NCBI RefSeq assembly: GCF_003797125.1
Contig: NZ_RKKE01000002.1
Coordinates: 843,661-907,660, forward strand
Source of the DNA: Shewanella frigidimarina
Lineage (GTDB): Bacteria; Pseudomonadota; Gammaproteobacteria; Enterobacterales; Shewanellaceae
Length of the DNA stretch: 64,000 bases
Direction of reading: 5' to 3'
Numbering within the stretch: position 1 is the stretch's first letter; every line of letters starts with the position of its first letter. Below, in pieces: positions 55,526-64,000 of the stretch. A program made the position numbers and the translations under genes. The notes beneath the pieces are model-generated. The model did no database searches, was not told where the DNA came from, and worked only from the letters and a program-made list of their open reading frames with translations.

Positions 55526-56929
55526 TTATAGCGAGAACTGATATCCCACACCTAAAGCAAAGAAATTGGTGTCAGGAATACTGGCAACAGCCACTTGATG
55601 AAGACCACCTTCGGCTTTAATCACAATCTCAGGTATCGGGAAATAGTTAATACCTACACTGCTCCAAGTATTTTCATAACGCTTGGTTGCGGTGCCCGTT
55701 TCAACGGCCATAAGTGGATTGGAATAATCGATATTGGCAAACACGGTCATCGGAATATCAAACCATTCATCAAGTTTGACGCCCGCCTCGACAAAGAACG
55801 ACTGCGACTCTGAACCCAGTTGGGCAAAATTACCTGGACGTAAACCTGGGGTGGTTTTGTTAGCCTGGGTAATAGCGTCAGCATTGTCTAACGAGCCATA
55901 TAAATATTGACCGCGGAGGATCCATGGACCTTCAACAAAGGCTCCGGCAACAGACACAATGCTAAGAGCACCATCAACATCGAGTTTGTTACTCTTATGG
56001 CGATTACCACTGGTATTACCGTAGTAATAAGCCACGCCGACTGCACTGCCGGTTTTGAAATTGCCATAATCAATACGACCAGCAAATGCTAGGTCGTCAG
56101 CATTCACTTCTTCAAAGCGTTTTTGATGGCCTGATGCCACCCAATCATAAGTGCGGAAATACTCAGAGTTTAACCCACTGACAACTTGTGCCTGATAATG
56201 AAAATCGGCAATTTCCCCGTAAACACCAATACCGTTTTCGTTCCAAACAGTCGGCATCATCGCAGCTTCACTCTTGTGACGTTGCACTGTTAGATATTGA
56301 TTAGGTTTGTGTAACATGCTCGATAAGCCAATAGGCAAGTGAATGTTACCGAATTTCACCCCAAAGGCTTTTGATGGACGGTAACGAATTTCTGCTTTTT
56401 CAACCACCACTTCGCCACCCGCTTCAACTTCGGATTCAAACTCACCAAATTCATCAAAGCCGTCATATTCTAGTGAGGTGCCAGTGCCACCGTGCTCATA
56501 CTCAATTTCAACTTCCATACTCCAATCATCAGTGAACTGATAACCAAACTCGGTCACAATCCGCTCTAAATCAGTACGACTACGTCGCTCTGCGGATGTA
56601 TCTTGTACGTTATCGAAATATTCATCACTGGTGTAAACAGCGCTGCCATATGAGTTAAAGCTAAAACGGCTTAAACGGTCTTGCGCTTTAGTGGTTTGTT
56701 GCACCACAGTGTCAACTTGAGTCGCCACTTGTTTGTTTTGCTGCTGTTGTTGTTTTTGCTCGGCGGCCAATGTGGCAAGCTGCTGTTTTAATATCGTAAT
56801 TTCAGCTTCTTGCTTGGCAATGGCTTTGGCTAATGTTTCAGTATTCGTTGCAGCTTGAGCATTAGGTATTACGCTCAAACCCAATACACTTGCCACAGAT
56901 ACTGCCAACAAGGTTAACTTTCTATTCAT
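55526..56929 (-). CDS. Outer-membrane porin-like protein with N-terminal coiled coil
   Basis: This protein has about 467 residues, with a signal peptide (about 1-27, NAQA/AT). A coiled-coil heptad region (about 30-75, TLAKAIAKQEAEITILKQQLATLAAEQ) is followed by a long beta-rich region ending in a terminal Phe-Ser-Leu. Alternating short strands such as YQAQVVSGLN and EIRYRPSKAFGVKFGNIHLPIG are typical of a porin barrel. It stands first in a minus-strand cluster with imelysin and di-heme genes, just below a Fur box. The likely role is iron-responsive outer-membrane passage. I do not recognise a named family beyond porin-like. Confidence 0.82.
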   Translation of the reverse strand: MNRKLTLLAVSVASVLGLSVIPNAQAATNTETLAKAIAKQEAEITILKQQLATLAAEQKQQQQQNKQVATQVDTVVQQTTKAQDRLSRFSFNSYGSAVYTSDEYFDNVQDTSAERRSRTDLERIVTEFGYQFTDDWSMEVEIEYEHGGTGTSLEYDGFDEFGEFESEVEAGGEVVVEKAEIRYRPSKAFGVKFGNIHLPIGLSSMLHKPNQYLTVQRHKSEAAMMPTVWNENGIGVYGEIADFHYQAQVVSGLNSEYFRTYDWVASGHQKRFEEVNADDLAFAGRIDYGNFKTGSAVGVAYYYGNTSGNRHKSNKLDVDGALSIVSVAGAFVEGPWILRGQYLYGSLDNADAITQANKTTPGLRPGNFAQLGSESQSFFVEAGVKLDEWFDIPMTVFANIDYSNPLMAVETGTATKRYENTWSSVGINYFPIPEIVIKAEGGLHQVAVASIPDTNFFALGVGYQFSL

Positions 56930-56990
56930 CTGTTTCTCCGACACGTCACGTTAATGCTCCCTCTAAAAACGCAACAACCATATAATAATT

Positions 56991-57009
56991 GATAACGATT
57001 CGCATTATA
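56991..57009. promoter_or_regulatory. Fur box
   Basis: GATAACGATTCGCATTATA matches the 19-bp Fur consensus at 14 positions. It lies between the outer-membrane gene (minus) and the divergent MFS gene (plus) and could control both. Confidence 0.75.
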
Positions 57010-57125
57010 ATTTACATTAAGATTAGCAATTTAATTTACACTAAATTACATTTCACTTAACAAACCGTTTTATGTCACTATGGAAAACAACAATCTAAAA
57101 ACTTCCTATAAACCGAGTATTTTCA

Positions 57126-58349
57126 ATGCCAAACAGCAGTGATACGGCCTTATTCAGTGGTAAATCCGCCTTTATTGAACGCACTAACCCACAACATCTG
57201 CTGCTATGGATGACTTTTGTAATGTCCATGGTGTTTGCGGTTTGGCAGGCTTTGTTAAATAACTTTGTTATTGAACGCGCCGCATTCACGGGCGCTGAAA
57301 TTGGAATGCTGCAGAGTTTAAGAGAGGTACCTGGTTTTTTAGCTTTTACCGCGGTATTTGTATTGCTGCTGATCAAAGAGCAAACCTTTGCCTTAACATC
57401 CTTGGCACTATTGTGCATTGGAGTGGGGATAACCGGCTGGTTTCCTGATGTCATCGGGTTGTATTTAACAACGATACTCATGTCGATTGGGTTTCATTAT
57501 TTTGAAACAATAAATCAATCGCTTACGTTACAGTGGGTAGATAAAGCCGATGCACCTGGCTTTATGGGCAAAGCGTTAGCGTGGCGCTCCGCTGCGGCAC
57601 TTGTCGGTTATGGCTCAATTTGGTTAATTATGAGTTGGCTGAGTCTGGACTACATCTGGATGTATAGCATTATTGGCGGATGTGGATTAGTTATGGTGTT
57701 CATTATGGCAGTGTATTATCCTCGTTTTGCCATAGGCTCTATTCAACACAAACACTTAATACTGAGAAAACGCTACTGGCTTTATTACTTGCTAACCTTT
57801 TTCTCTGGAGCGCGCAGGCAAATTTTTATGGTGTTTGCTGGCTTCATGATGGTTGAAAAATTTGGCTATTCGGTGTCTGAAATCACCGCTTTATTCTTAA
57901 TTAACTATGTCGTTAACTTACTCTTTGCCCCTACCATTGGTCGCTTTATTGGAAAAATGGGTGAACGTAACGCATTAATTATCGAATACGTTGGCTTAGT
58001 GATTATTTTTAGTAGTTACGCTTATGTCAGCGACGCCAATATTGCGGCTGGACTGTATGTGATTGATCACCTGCTTTTTGCTATGGCGATTGCGATGAAA
58101 ACCTATTTTCAAAAAATTGCTGATAAACAAGATATTGCATCAACCATGTCGGTCAGCTTTACCATTAACCATATTGCTGCGGTAATTATCCCTGTTTTAT
58201 TAGGCATTTTATGGCTCAGTTCGCCTAAAGCAGTATTCTTCATAGGCACTGGATTTGCCATATGTTCACTCGCACTAGCGTTCAATGTGCCGCGTCATCC
58301 AGAGCCTGGTAAAGAAGCTCTATGGTCACCGTTAATGACAAAACGCTAA
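57126..58349 (+). CDS. MFS transporter, divergent from the iron-linked cluster
   Basis: This 407-residue major facilitator has about twelve hydrophobic segments. The loop 2-3 motif is degenerate. A short hydrophilic N-terminus precedes the first helix (LLWMTFVMSMVFAVWQALLNNFV). The Fur box in the shared intergenic region suggests iron control. It may export a siderophore or import an iron-related compound, but the sequence does not decide. It is followed 65 bases later by the TIGR03899 gene on the same strand. Confidence 0.82.
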   Translation: MPNSSDTALFSGKSAFIERTNPQHLLLWMTFVMSMVFAVWQALLNNFVIERAAFTGAEIGMLQSLREVPGFLAFTAVFVLLLIKEQTFALTSLALLCIGVGITGWFPDVIGLYLTTILMSIGFHYFETINQSLTLQWVDKADAPGFMGKALAWRSAAALVGYGSIWLIMSWLSLDYIWMYSIIGGCGLVMVFIMAVYYPRFAIGSIQHKHLILRKRYWLYYLLTFFSGARRQIFMVFAGFMMVEKFGYSVSEITALFLINYVVNLLFAPTIGRFIGKMGERNALIIEYVGLVIIFSSYAYVSDANIAAGLYVIDHLLFAMAIAMKTYFQKIADKQDIASTMSVSFTINHIAAVIIPVLLGILWLSSPKAVFFIGTGFAICSLALAFNVPRHPEPGKEALWSPLMTKR

Positions 58350-58414
58350 ACGATTTAGCACAGATGTCATACCATACAAACATGGTGCAAGTGTAATGCA
58401 AAAAGGGGGTACTG

Positions 58415-59248
58415 ATGACTGATATTGATGTGACGACAACGCAAGATGACAATACTCAAGTGTCCGCGCGCAAAAAAACCTTATTACTTGGGCGCATTAT
58501 CGGTTTAGCCAGCGAAGAGGATTATCGTCCTTCAACAGCATCCGTTGCAGAGCGTGCAGAATACCGTCAACGCAAGCAACTCAGCCAGTATCAGACCAAC
58601 CTTGAAAGCATTTTTGCATTAGCCATTAATTACACGCCATCTGATGTAACAGGTGTCGAATTAGACCCTGATTGGCGTTACCAATTTTTTCAAATGGCTG
58701 AGCAAATTCATAACCGTAAGATGCAAGATTTGTGGGCCAGAATTTTAGCCAGTGAAATTGTCAATCCAGGTAACTTTAGCCTGCGGACTTTAGCGGTATT
58801 ACTGCAACTGACGTTTCGAGAAGCACTGATATTTGAAAAAGCCTTAGGTATGTCGGTTAAAATCAATACCGAGCCCAGATTTAAATTACTCAGTAGTTAT
58901 CGTATTAACGGCGGGATGAAACAATATTTTCGTAAGCATACTCAAACAAACTTCGGCCTGTCTCAATTCGGCTTACCTTATTCGAGCATTTTAACCTTAG
59001 TTGATGCGGGGATTTTACATAAAAGCGAGTTTGAAACCGGACTCTTAAACAGTAATGAACATATTCAGTTAACCATGTGTAATGCCACTTTGTTGCTAAA
59101 ACCTAAACATCAGCACTTATTATTTACTTATTATCGATTTACCACTGTAGGCGATGAGTTGTGCCAACTAATACAGGCAAAAAGTGATGATGAATTTATC
59201 AATGCCGTTAAAACCATGTTGGCCAAAGACTTTATGGTTAACAGTTAA
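58415..59248 (+). CDS. TIGR03899 family protein
   Basis: This 277-residue cytoplasmic protein belongs to a family I know from Shewanella and Vibrio. Conserved parts are RKKTLLLGRIIGLA near the N-terminus (about 19-32), MAEQIHNRKMQDLWARILASEIVNPGNFSLRTL (about 92-124) and LTLVDAGILHKS. Parts resemble DUF2806. No catalytic motif is visible. The ATG has AAGGGGG upstream. Its last 11 bases overlap tail to tail with the PilZ-like gene. Function unknown. Confidence 0.8.
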   Translation: MTDIDVTTTQDDNTQVSARKKTLLLGRIIGLASEEDYRPSTASVAERAEYRQRKQLSQYQTNLESIFALAINYTPSDVTGVELDPDWRYQFFQMAEQIHNRKMQDLWARILASEIVNPGNFSLRTLAVLLQLTFREALIFEKALGMSVKINTEPRFKLLSSYRINGGMKQYFRKHTQTNFGLSQFGLPYSSILTLVDAGILHKSEFETGLLNSNEHIQLTMCNATLLLKPKHQHLLFTYYRFTTVGDELCQLIQAKSDDEFINAVKTMLAKDFMVNS

Positions 59249-59837
59249 TCTTTTTGTAAAGGTGTGCATACTTTGCTTTGTGTTCGCTAAACAAAAATTG
59301 ACGCAATATTTCACGAGACTCACCTTCTGCACTAATTTTTGCTGCCATGACCCCGTTTTCAGTTCGTACCGGTTCAAACACCATATCGAGATGCACACCA
59401 TTAGGTAAAATAAGCTGTGTTAAGCGTGGCACTTTGGCGTTAAGTTCTTGCGGTACTTTAATAGTCATGCCTGAACTCGATAAAGAGAGTACCTCAACAA
59501 ATTTAGCCGTATCGTTATCAATGACTTTTATGTTTTTGACATTATTGAGCCGCCAGCTACGTTCACCGCCGCGCATATCAATGACTTCAGGAATGCCCAA
59601 CTCTGGCAAAAATTGCCCAAGCTCATCTTGCTTTAAGGTTAATGGAAACCATAAACGGTAATAACTAATTTCAGCTAATAGGGTTAATTTGGCATTCCCC
59701 AAAATATGAGCAAGCACTTGGGGTATTTCGGTCGCAACACTTAATGAATGTCTCGATAAAGTATTATCGGTACTGTCATCTTCCGGCGAGAATACACCGC
59801 TAAAATAAGCGAGCTCTTCATCAGATAAAGTAGACAT
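59238..59837 (-). CDS. PilZ-like protein
   Basis: This 199-residue cytoplasmic protein has a C-terminal half (about 85-199) that reads as a PilZ-type beta barrel: GERSWRLNNVKNIKV, then FVEVLSLSSSGMTIKVP, then LPNGVHLDMVF. The classic c-di-GMP motif RxxxR...D/NxSxxG is only partly kept (the S-S-S-G-M part is clear, the Arg pair is not), so binding is uncertain. The N-terminal ~80 residues are helical and of unknown role. It is convergent and overlapping with TIGR03899. Confidence in PilZ is moderate. Confidence 0.65.
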   Translation of the reverse strand: MSTLSDEELAYFSGVFSPEDDSTDNTLSRHSLSVATEIPQVLAHILGNAKLTLLAEISYYRLWFPLTLKQDELGQFLPELGIPEVIDMRGGERSWRLNNVKNIKVIDNDTAKFVEVLSLSSSGMTIKVPQELNAKVPRLTQLILPNGVHLDMVFEPVRTENGVMAAKISAEGESREILRQFLFSEHKAKYAHLYKKINC

Positions 59838-60011
59838 AATCTAGCCTTTTTTTACACACTAACACGATCTCCATACTAACACCTTAGTATGATGGCGAAC
59901 AAACTTTAACCAAATGCAGCCATTCATTATGATATAAAAGTCTTATTAATTAACAAAAAATACATCACAAAGAATAGGCTTGAGATGATTATCTATACTC
60001 ACACCTAAATG

Positions 60012-60039
60012 AAAAAAGACGAACTCAGTTCGTCTTTTT
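60012..60039. terminator. Terminator of the second GST gene
   Basis: The stem AAAAAGACGAAC/GTTCGTCTTTTT has a 3-nt loop. It is symmetric, so it can act on either strand, and the minus-strand GST gene ends just beyond it. Confidence 0.92.
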
Positions 60040-60060
60040 AAGGCTAATACAATCTAATCA

Positions 60061-60681
60061 TTATCGATCGTGTTCAGCTTCTATCTGCATGGCTTTTTTA
60101 AATGATGCATGGCTCATTAGCTGTTGATAGTACTTCGCAATATTAGGATACTTGTCAAACTCACCATTTTGGCCAACAAGCTCTGCAATAAACGACATCA
60201 TAATATCTGCACCGCTAAGACGGTTACCGACTAAATATGACTTACCGTCTAAACGGTCATTAACATAGCTGATGACTTTTGCCGTTTCTGCATCGGCATA
60301 TCCACCGATAAAGCGAGTTTCTGCACCATCCATTTTAACAAAGATTTTCAGTAATAATGGCAAAGCAGCCGAGCTTTCAGCAAAATGCATCCATTGTAAG
60401 TAATCGATATAATCTGCTGTGCCTATTGCTGGCATCAGTTTATCAGCGCCATAGGTTTGAATTAAATACTCGGTAATCGCGCCCGACTCAGCAATGGTAT
60501 AACCGCTCGCTTCTAATACTGGTGATTTACCTAATGGATGAACCGCTTTTAACGATTCTGGCGCTAAAAATGTGGTTGCATCACGCTGATACGCAACCAG
60601 CTCATAGTCCACTCCCAATTCTTCTAATAACCAAATTATGCGTTTTGAACGTGATTTATTTAAATGATGTAGTTTAATCAT
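60061..60681 (-). CDS. Glutathione S-transferase (electrophile cluster)
   Basis: This 206-residue GST has a thioredoxin-like N-terminal domain (IKLHHLNKSRSKRIIWLLEELGVDYELVAYQRD, with the glutathione-site ESGAITEYLI at about 65-74) and an all-helical C-terminal domain with LSGADIMMSFIAE. It is the last gene of a same-strand cluster with a DJ-1/PfpI protein and a zinc-free alcohol dehydrogenase-like reductase. A terminator-like hairpin separates it from the DJ-1 gene. Conjugation of reactive carbonyls or quinones is likely. Confidence 0.9.
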   Translation of the reverse strand: MIKLHHLNKSRSKRIIWLLEELGVDYELVAYQRDATTFLAPESLKAVHPLGKSPVLEASGYTIAESGAITEYLIQTYGADKLMPAIGTADYIDYLQWMHFAESSAALPLLLKIFVKMDGAETRFIGGYADAETAKVISYVNDRLDGKSYLVGNRLSGADIMMSFIAELVGQNGEFDKYPNIAKYYQQLMSHASFKKAMQIEAEHDR

Positions 60682-60708
60682 TAAGCCATCCTGGTACTGT
60701 TAGTGAGT

Positions 60709-60746
60709 AAAAAAACAAACCCAATCAACAACTCACTGGGTTTGCT
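60709..60746 (-). terminator. Terminator-like hairpin between the DJ-1/PfpI and GST genes
   Basis: The stem CAAACCCA/TGGGTTTG has a 13-nt loop. On the minus strand it is followed by a T run. It may allow partial read-through into the GST gene. Confidence 0.75.
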
Positions 60747-60813
60747 TTTATCAATCAACTTATTCTGTTATTTCGAGTTAACGTTAAGTGCAACCACTTA
60801 ACCAAGCAGCTTA

Positions 60814-61491
60814 TTAGCTTAATAAAGCTAACATTTTCTCAGCCACTAGCTCAGACGATGCAGGGTTTTGACCGGTAACGAGTTTACCGTCAACTACCGC
60901 ATACGGATGCCAGTCGTCACCCTTAGAGTAGGTTGCACCATTTTGCTGTAGCATATCTTCAACCAAAAACGGTACAACGTTAGTTAACTGTACTGCTTCT
61001 TCTTCACCATTAGTAAAACCAGTGACATTTTTACCCGCAACAAGTGGGGTTCCGTCTGGCTTTTTAGGGTACTTAAGTGCAGCTGGTGCATGACATACTA
61101 AACCTAAAAGTTTATCTGTTTTGTAGCACTGCTCAATTAACGCAATAGAGTCTTTATCATTAGTTAAATCCCATAATGGACCATGACCGCCTGGATAAAA
61201 TACCGCATCATAATCTGCTACATTAACTGATGCCAAAGTATGAGTATTGGCTAGTAACGCCTGCGCTGTAGCATCGGTGGCAAAACGGCGTGTTGAGTCA
61301 GTTTGAAAATCAGCTTCATCACTTTTCGGATCTAATGGTGGTAAACCACCTTTCGGTGAAGCCAAAACAACCTCAACACCTTTATCAGTAAATGTGTAGT
61401 ATGGCGCCGCTAATTCTTCCAACCAAAAACCGGTTTTCTCGCCTGTGTCGCCTAATTTATCGTGTGACGTTAATACCATTAATACTTTCAT
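60814..61491 (-). CDS. DJ-1/PfpI family class I glutamine-amidotransferase-like protein
   Basis: This 225-residue protein of the DJ-1/PfpI superfamily, closest in type to Hsp31/YajL-like hydrolases, has the nucleophile elbow LVCHAPAAL (about 145-153), with Cys at about 147 followed by His. The FYPGGHGPLWDL segment (about 105-116) and an early Glu (EELAAPYYTF) form the rest of the site. Such proteins detoxify methylglyoxal or act as deglycases and chaperones. Its place in a cluster with a GST and a carbonyl reductase under an OhrR-like regulator fits a carbonyl-stress role. Confidence 0.9.
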   Translation of the reverse strand: MKVLMVLTSHDKLGDTGEKTGFWLEELAAPYYTFTDKGVEVVLASPKGGLPPLDPKSDEADFQTDSTRRFATDATAQALLANTHTLASVNVADYDAVFYPGGHGPLWDLTNDKDSIALIEQCYKTDKLLGLVCHAPAALKYPKKPDGTPLVAGKNVTGFTNGEEEAVQLTNVVPFLVEDMLQQNGATYSKGDDWHPYAVVDGKLVTGQNPASSELVAEKMLALLS

Positions 61492-61534
61492 GATGATTCC
61501 TTAAATACTGTTTGTTTAACTGTAATCAATTAGA

Positions 61535-62563
61535 TTACAGAGGATTGTTTACTTTAATCACAACCTTGCCGAAATTTTCGCCCTTTAGTAGCCCAATAAA
61601 GGCTGCGGCCATATTTTCAAGACCATCGACAATTTGTTCACGATATTGAATCTTACCTTCACCAAGCCATTGGCCCATATCTTTGGCAAACTCTGGATAG
61701 CGGTCACCATAATCGTCAAAAATAATAAAGCCTTGCATCTTAATGCGCTTAACCAGCAAAGTGCCCATCAGTAATGACAAACGATCAGGACCATCAGGTA
61801 ACGAAGTCGCGTTATACTGCGAAATTAATCCACACACTGGCACTCGAGCACCGGTATTTAATAACGGTAAAACCGCATCAAACACTTTGCCGCCAACGTT
61901 TTCAAAATACACATCAATGCCGTTATCACAATGGGCTGTCAGTTGCTGCGCAAAATCAGCCGCTTTATGGTCAATACATTCATCAAAGCCTAATACTTCT
62001 TTTGCGTAGCGACATTTATCTTCACCACCAGCAATACCAACAACTCGACAACCTTTCAACTTAGCAATTTGGCCAACCGTTGCGCCAACAGGCCCAGTAG
62101 CCGCGGCAACCACAATGGTTTCGCCCGCTTTAGGCACGCCAATATCTAATAATCCCATATAGGCAGTAAAACCTGGCATGCCCATAATACCCAACGCATA
62201 AGAAGGATGGCTTGGGTTATCGCCCAATTTCATCAGCCCTTCACCATTGGATACTACGTAATCTTGCCAGCCACCAAATGATAATACCCACTCACCCACT
62301 TTGTAGTCAGGATGATTAGACACTTCCACTTGAGATACCGATGCGCCCACCATCACATCATCAATAGCAACAGGATCAGCATATGATTTAGCGTCATTCA
62401 TACGGCCACGCATGTAAGGATCAAGTGATAAATACACTGCGCGCAATAACACCTCACCTTCAGCTGGTACAGGTTTGTTGACGGTTTCTAAGCGAAAATT
62501 ATTAGCAACTGGCTCACCTTGAGGGCGGCTAGCGAGTACTATACGACGGTTTTGAGTGTTCAT
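61535..62563 (-). CDS. NADP-dependent medium-chain reductase (CurA/YncB-like)
   Basis: This protein of about 342 residues belongs to the zinc-independent leukotriene B4 12-hydroxydehydrogenase / curcumin reductase group. Features are LRAVYLSLDPYMRGRMND (about 39-56), the dinucleotide-binding VAAATGPVGATVGQIAKLKG (about 148-167), CRVVGIAGGEDKC, and YFENVGGKVFDAVLPLL (about 225-241). It reduces alpha,beta-unsaturated carbonyls. I start at 62563 (MNTQNRRIV), the family N-terminus. It is first in the minus-strand cluster with DJ-1 and GST, divergent from an OhrR-like regulator. Confidence 0.93.
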   Translation of the reverse strand: MNTQNRRIVLASRPQGEPVANNFRLETVNKPVPAEGEVLLRAVYLSLDPYMRGRMNDAKSYADPVAIDDVMVGASVSQVEVSNHPDYKVGEWVLSFGGWQDYVVSNGEGLMKLGDNPSHPSYALGIMGMPGFTAYMGLLDIGVPKAGETIVVAAATGPVGATVGQIAKLKGCRVVGIAGGEDKCRYAKEVLGFDECIDHKAADFAQQLTAHCDNGIDVYFENVGGKVFDAVLPLLNTGARVPVCGLISQYNATSLPDGPDRLSLLMGTLLVKRIKMQGFIIFDDYGDRYPEFAKDMGQWLGEGKIQYREQIVDGLENMAAAFIGLLKGENFGKVVIKVNNPL

Positions 62564-62719
62564 CTTGTGTCCTTTAAATAACATAGGCACCATACAATGG
62601 TGCTGGAGAAGACAATATGACCTCGGTTGTTAAAAGCTATTGATAGCTGTAATACTGATATGAGCCAAACACTGTTACCATAACCAACCAAGGCCAAATA
62701 ATACGTTCTTTTTACTTAA

Positions 62720-62744
62720 GTTGATCAATTCAAATATGATCAAC
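62720..62744. promoter_or_regulatory. Candidate operator of the OhrR-like regulator
   Basis: The inverted repeat GTTGATCA-N9-TGATCAAC lies in the divergent intergenic region 24 bases before the regulator's ATG. Each half contains a near-palindromic TTGATCAA/ATGATCAA. Confidence 0.6.
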
Positions 62745-62768
62745 AACTTTGCGAGCTAAGCGACTGAT

Positions 62769-63215
62769 ATGAATAAAAACAAACATCTATTACTCGAAAA
62801 TCAGTTCTGTTTTGCTGTTTATTCAACGTCATTGGCGATTACCCAACTGTACAAACCATTACTCGACTCTATCGGGCTAACTTACACCCAGTATTTGGTG
62901 ATGTTAGTCCTCTGGGAGCAAGATGGGTTAAGTTTAAAAACCTTAGCCAGCAAGCTTGGGCAGCAATCTGGTGCATTAACACCGGTCATAAAACGGCTCG
63001 AAACCGATGGCCTGCTAAAGCGCATTCGCGAGCCCTTAGATGAACGGACCTTGTCCATGCAATTAACCGAAAAAGGTCATCAACTTCAGCCCCAGGCAGA
63101 AAAAATCCATCTATGTATTCTTGAACAATGCGGTATTGAAATGTCTGAACTCGACGATCTAAAACAACAACTGGATCAATTTAGGCGAAAACTGCCTAAC
63201 CATATTGAGTTCTAA
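62769..63215 (+). CDS. OhrR-type MarR-family redox regulator
   Basis: This 148-residue MarR-family repressor has the N-terminal ENQFCFAVYSTS, with Cys14 at the position of the reactive Cys15 of Bacillus OhrR, whose oxidation by organic peroxides releases DNA. The winged helix follows (LSLKTLASKLGQQSGALTPVIKRLETDGLLKRIREPLDERTLSMQLTEKG, about 54-103), including the DER wing. A dimerisation helix ends the protein. It is divergent from the reductase-DJ-1-GST cluster, with a dyad between, so it probably represses that cluster and itself. No ohr gene is adjacent, so the inducer may be an electrophile rather than a peroxide. Confidence 0.9.
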   Translation: MNKNKHLLLENQFCFAVYSTSLAITQLYKPLLDSIGLTYTQYLVMLVLWEQDGLSLKTLASKLGQQSGALTPVIKRLETDGLLKRIREPLDERTLSMQLTEKGHQLQPQAEKIHLCILEQCGIEMSELDDLKQQLDQFRRKLPNHIEF

Positions 63216-63418
63216 CGCACAAAATGTTGCAAAAATTTAGATTCAATTTGTTTTGCTTAACCACATGATAATCACGATAACTAATTGCGCGCAACTTAAA
63301 TTAACAATTTTTAAGGTCAATAACCGATTACGTGATGCCGCCGCATTGTTTGAAAAAAATAAAACGCTATTAAATCCCGCTTTGCCAGCTGACTGAAATG
63401 GTCATCAAGAACTTGCCA
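63216..63418. other. Intergenic region between the OhrR-like and GGDEF genes
   Basis: This AT-rich stretch lies between convergent genes. I see no gene and no convincing terminator. Confidence 0.4.
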
Positions 63419-64000
63419 TTACGCGACATTGACACTATTGCGACCGACATTTTTTGATGAATACAACGCTTTATCTGCCCGCTTAAATATCTCTAAGAAT
63501 GCTTTATCCTGAGAACGTAAGGTTGCAACGCCAATACTAATGGTTATCGAAGGAGTTTTTTGTTCTTCGTACTGTTGCTGAGCCTCTCTTAACCGTTCAG
63601 CCAGGACATAAGCAGAGTCAATATCAGTATCGGGTAATAAAATAGCAAACTCTTCACCACCAATTCGAGCCAATACATCTGCCTCCCTAACATGTTCATT
63701 GCATATATTGGCAACGCGCTTAATCACCTCATCCCCCACTAAATGGCCATAGGTATCATTCACTTTTTTGAATAAATCAATATCAATAATCATTAATGAG
63801 AATGGTTGAAAATAGCGAGTAGCACGAAAAAACTCATGTTCGCAAAAAGACGTAAATGAACGACGATTAAACAAACCCGTTAACGGATCGGTATTAGCAA
63901 GCCGCTCTAATTTTGAACGTAAATGATAAGCAGCAGTAATATCGGTAGAAATACCAATAAGGCCAATTAATGTGCCTTTGTGGTTATATAAGGGTTGTTT
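63419..64000 (-). CDS. PAS-GGDEF diguanylate cyclase (N-terminal part outside window)
   Basis: The minus-strand frame is open to the window edge. The first residues visible (GTLIGLIGISTDIT) are the end of a PAS domain. A short linker (AAYHLRSKLERLA) then leads into a GGDEF domain starting NTDPLTGLFNRRSF. The active site is GGEEF, so it should make cyclic di-GMP, and READ five residues upstream is the RxxD feedback site. The C-terminal KRADKALYSSKNVGRNSV is typical. The TTG codon at 63874 lies inside the domain and is not the start. This is the second diguanylate cyclase in the window after the TPR-GGDEF protein. Confidence 0.93.
   Translation of the reverse strand, partial: KQPLYNHKGTLIGLIGISTDITAAYHLRSKLERLANTDPLTGLFNRRSFTSFCEHEFFRATRYFQPFSLMIIDIDLFKKVNDTYGHLVGDEVIKRVANICNEHVREADVLARIGGEEFAILLPDTDIDSAYVLAERLREAQQQYEEQKTPSITISIGVATLRSQDKAFLEIFKRADKALYSSKNVGRNSVNVA

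Noticed and set aside
57095..57481. A 128-codon minus-strand frame opposite the MFS gene.
   Set aside because: It lies antisense to a clear transporter gene; its composition looks like a shadow and it has no ribosome-binding site or recognisable domain.

Overview
The window reads as chromosomal DNA of a marine gammaproteobacterium, most likely Shewanella. This rests on protein families I recognise as typical of that genus (DUF4447, TIGR03899, a DUF3069-like protein, many c-type cytochromes and TonB receptors), on AT-leaning codon use, and on intact housekeeping genes (rpiA, rsuA, maeA, queG, metR, rlhA, hemG). I saw no prophage, insertion sequence, CRISPR array, rRNA or tRNA. The first gene (molybdenum hydroxylase) and the last (PAS-GGDEF) are cut by the window edges.

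Layout. 1-4.6 kb: a three-gene molybdenum hydroxylase operon (large subunit, [2Fe-2S] subunit, triheme cytochrome) ending in a strong terminator. 4.6-10.7 kb: a run of minus-strand genes (CigR-like protein, lone type IV pilin-like protein, HopJ-like protein, MFS carrier, PaiB-like flavoprotein, bicupin, PBP7). 10.9-13.9 kb: an NTPase-like protein with a damaged P-loop, an MscS channel and rpiA. 14-18.2 kb: a chemoreceptor, then an ECF sigma / membrane protein / DUF4097 operon. 18.3-24.3 kb: rsuA, an M13 peptidase, an apparently exported RelA/SpoT-fold protein, an SMI1/KNR4 protein, DUF4447 and a GST. 24.3-35.8 kb: a TonB receptor, a PH-domain/Nramp pair, yehS, maeA, a DUF3069-like protein, a TPR-GGDEF protein and queG. 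35.8-41 kb: dodecin, a decayed metE with a MetJ operator beside intact metR, an HDOD protein, and a TonB receptor behind a cobalamin riboswitch. 41-47.3 kb: secreted unknown, DUF3622, rlhA, a phosphoribosyltransferase, a J-domain protein and a DsbA-like protein. 47.3-52.4 kb: a GH13 lipoprotein, an aldo/keto reductase with a divergent LysR gene, and a cytochrome b / hemG pair. 52.5-58.3 kb: a Fur-box-headed imelysin / di-heme / outer-membrane cluster with a divergent MFS gene. 58.4-64 kb: TIGR03899, a PilZ-like protein, an electrophile-detoxification cluster facing an OhrR-like gene, and the PAS-GGDEF gene.

The most notable points are these. (1) A metE remnant lies beside intact metR and a retained MetJ operator, only a few kb from a B12-riboswitch-controlled TonB receptor; together they suggest a lineage that lost cobalamin-independent methionine synthesis. 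(2) A small alarmone-synthetase-fold protein carries a Sec signal peptide and sits next to an SMI1/KNR4 (immunity-type) gene. (3) An ECF sigma gene appears to start at ATT. (4) Five 17-bp tandem repeats abut the ribosome-binding site of a His-rich DsbA-like gene, and a 64-nt near-perfect inverted repeat precedes a J-domain gene.
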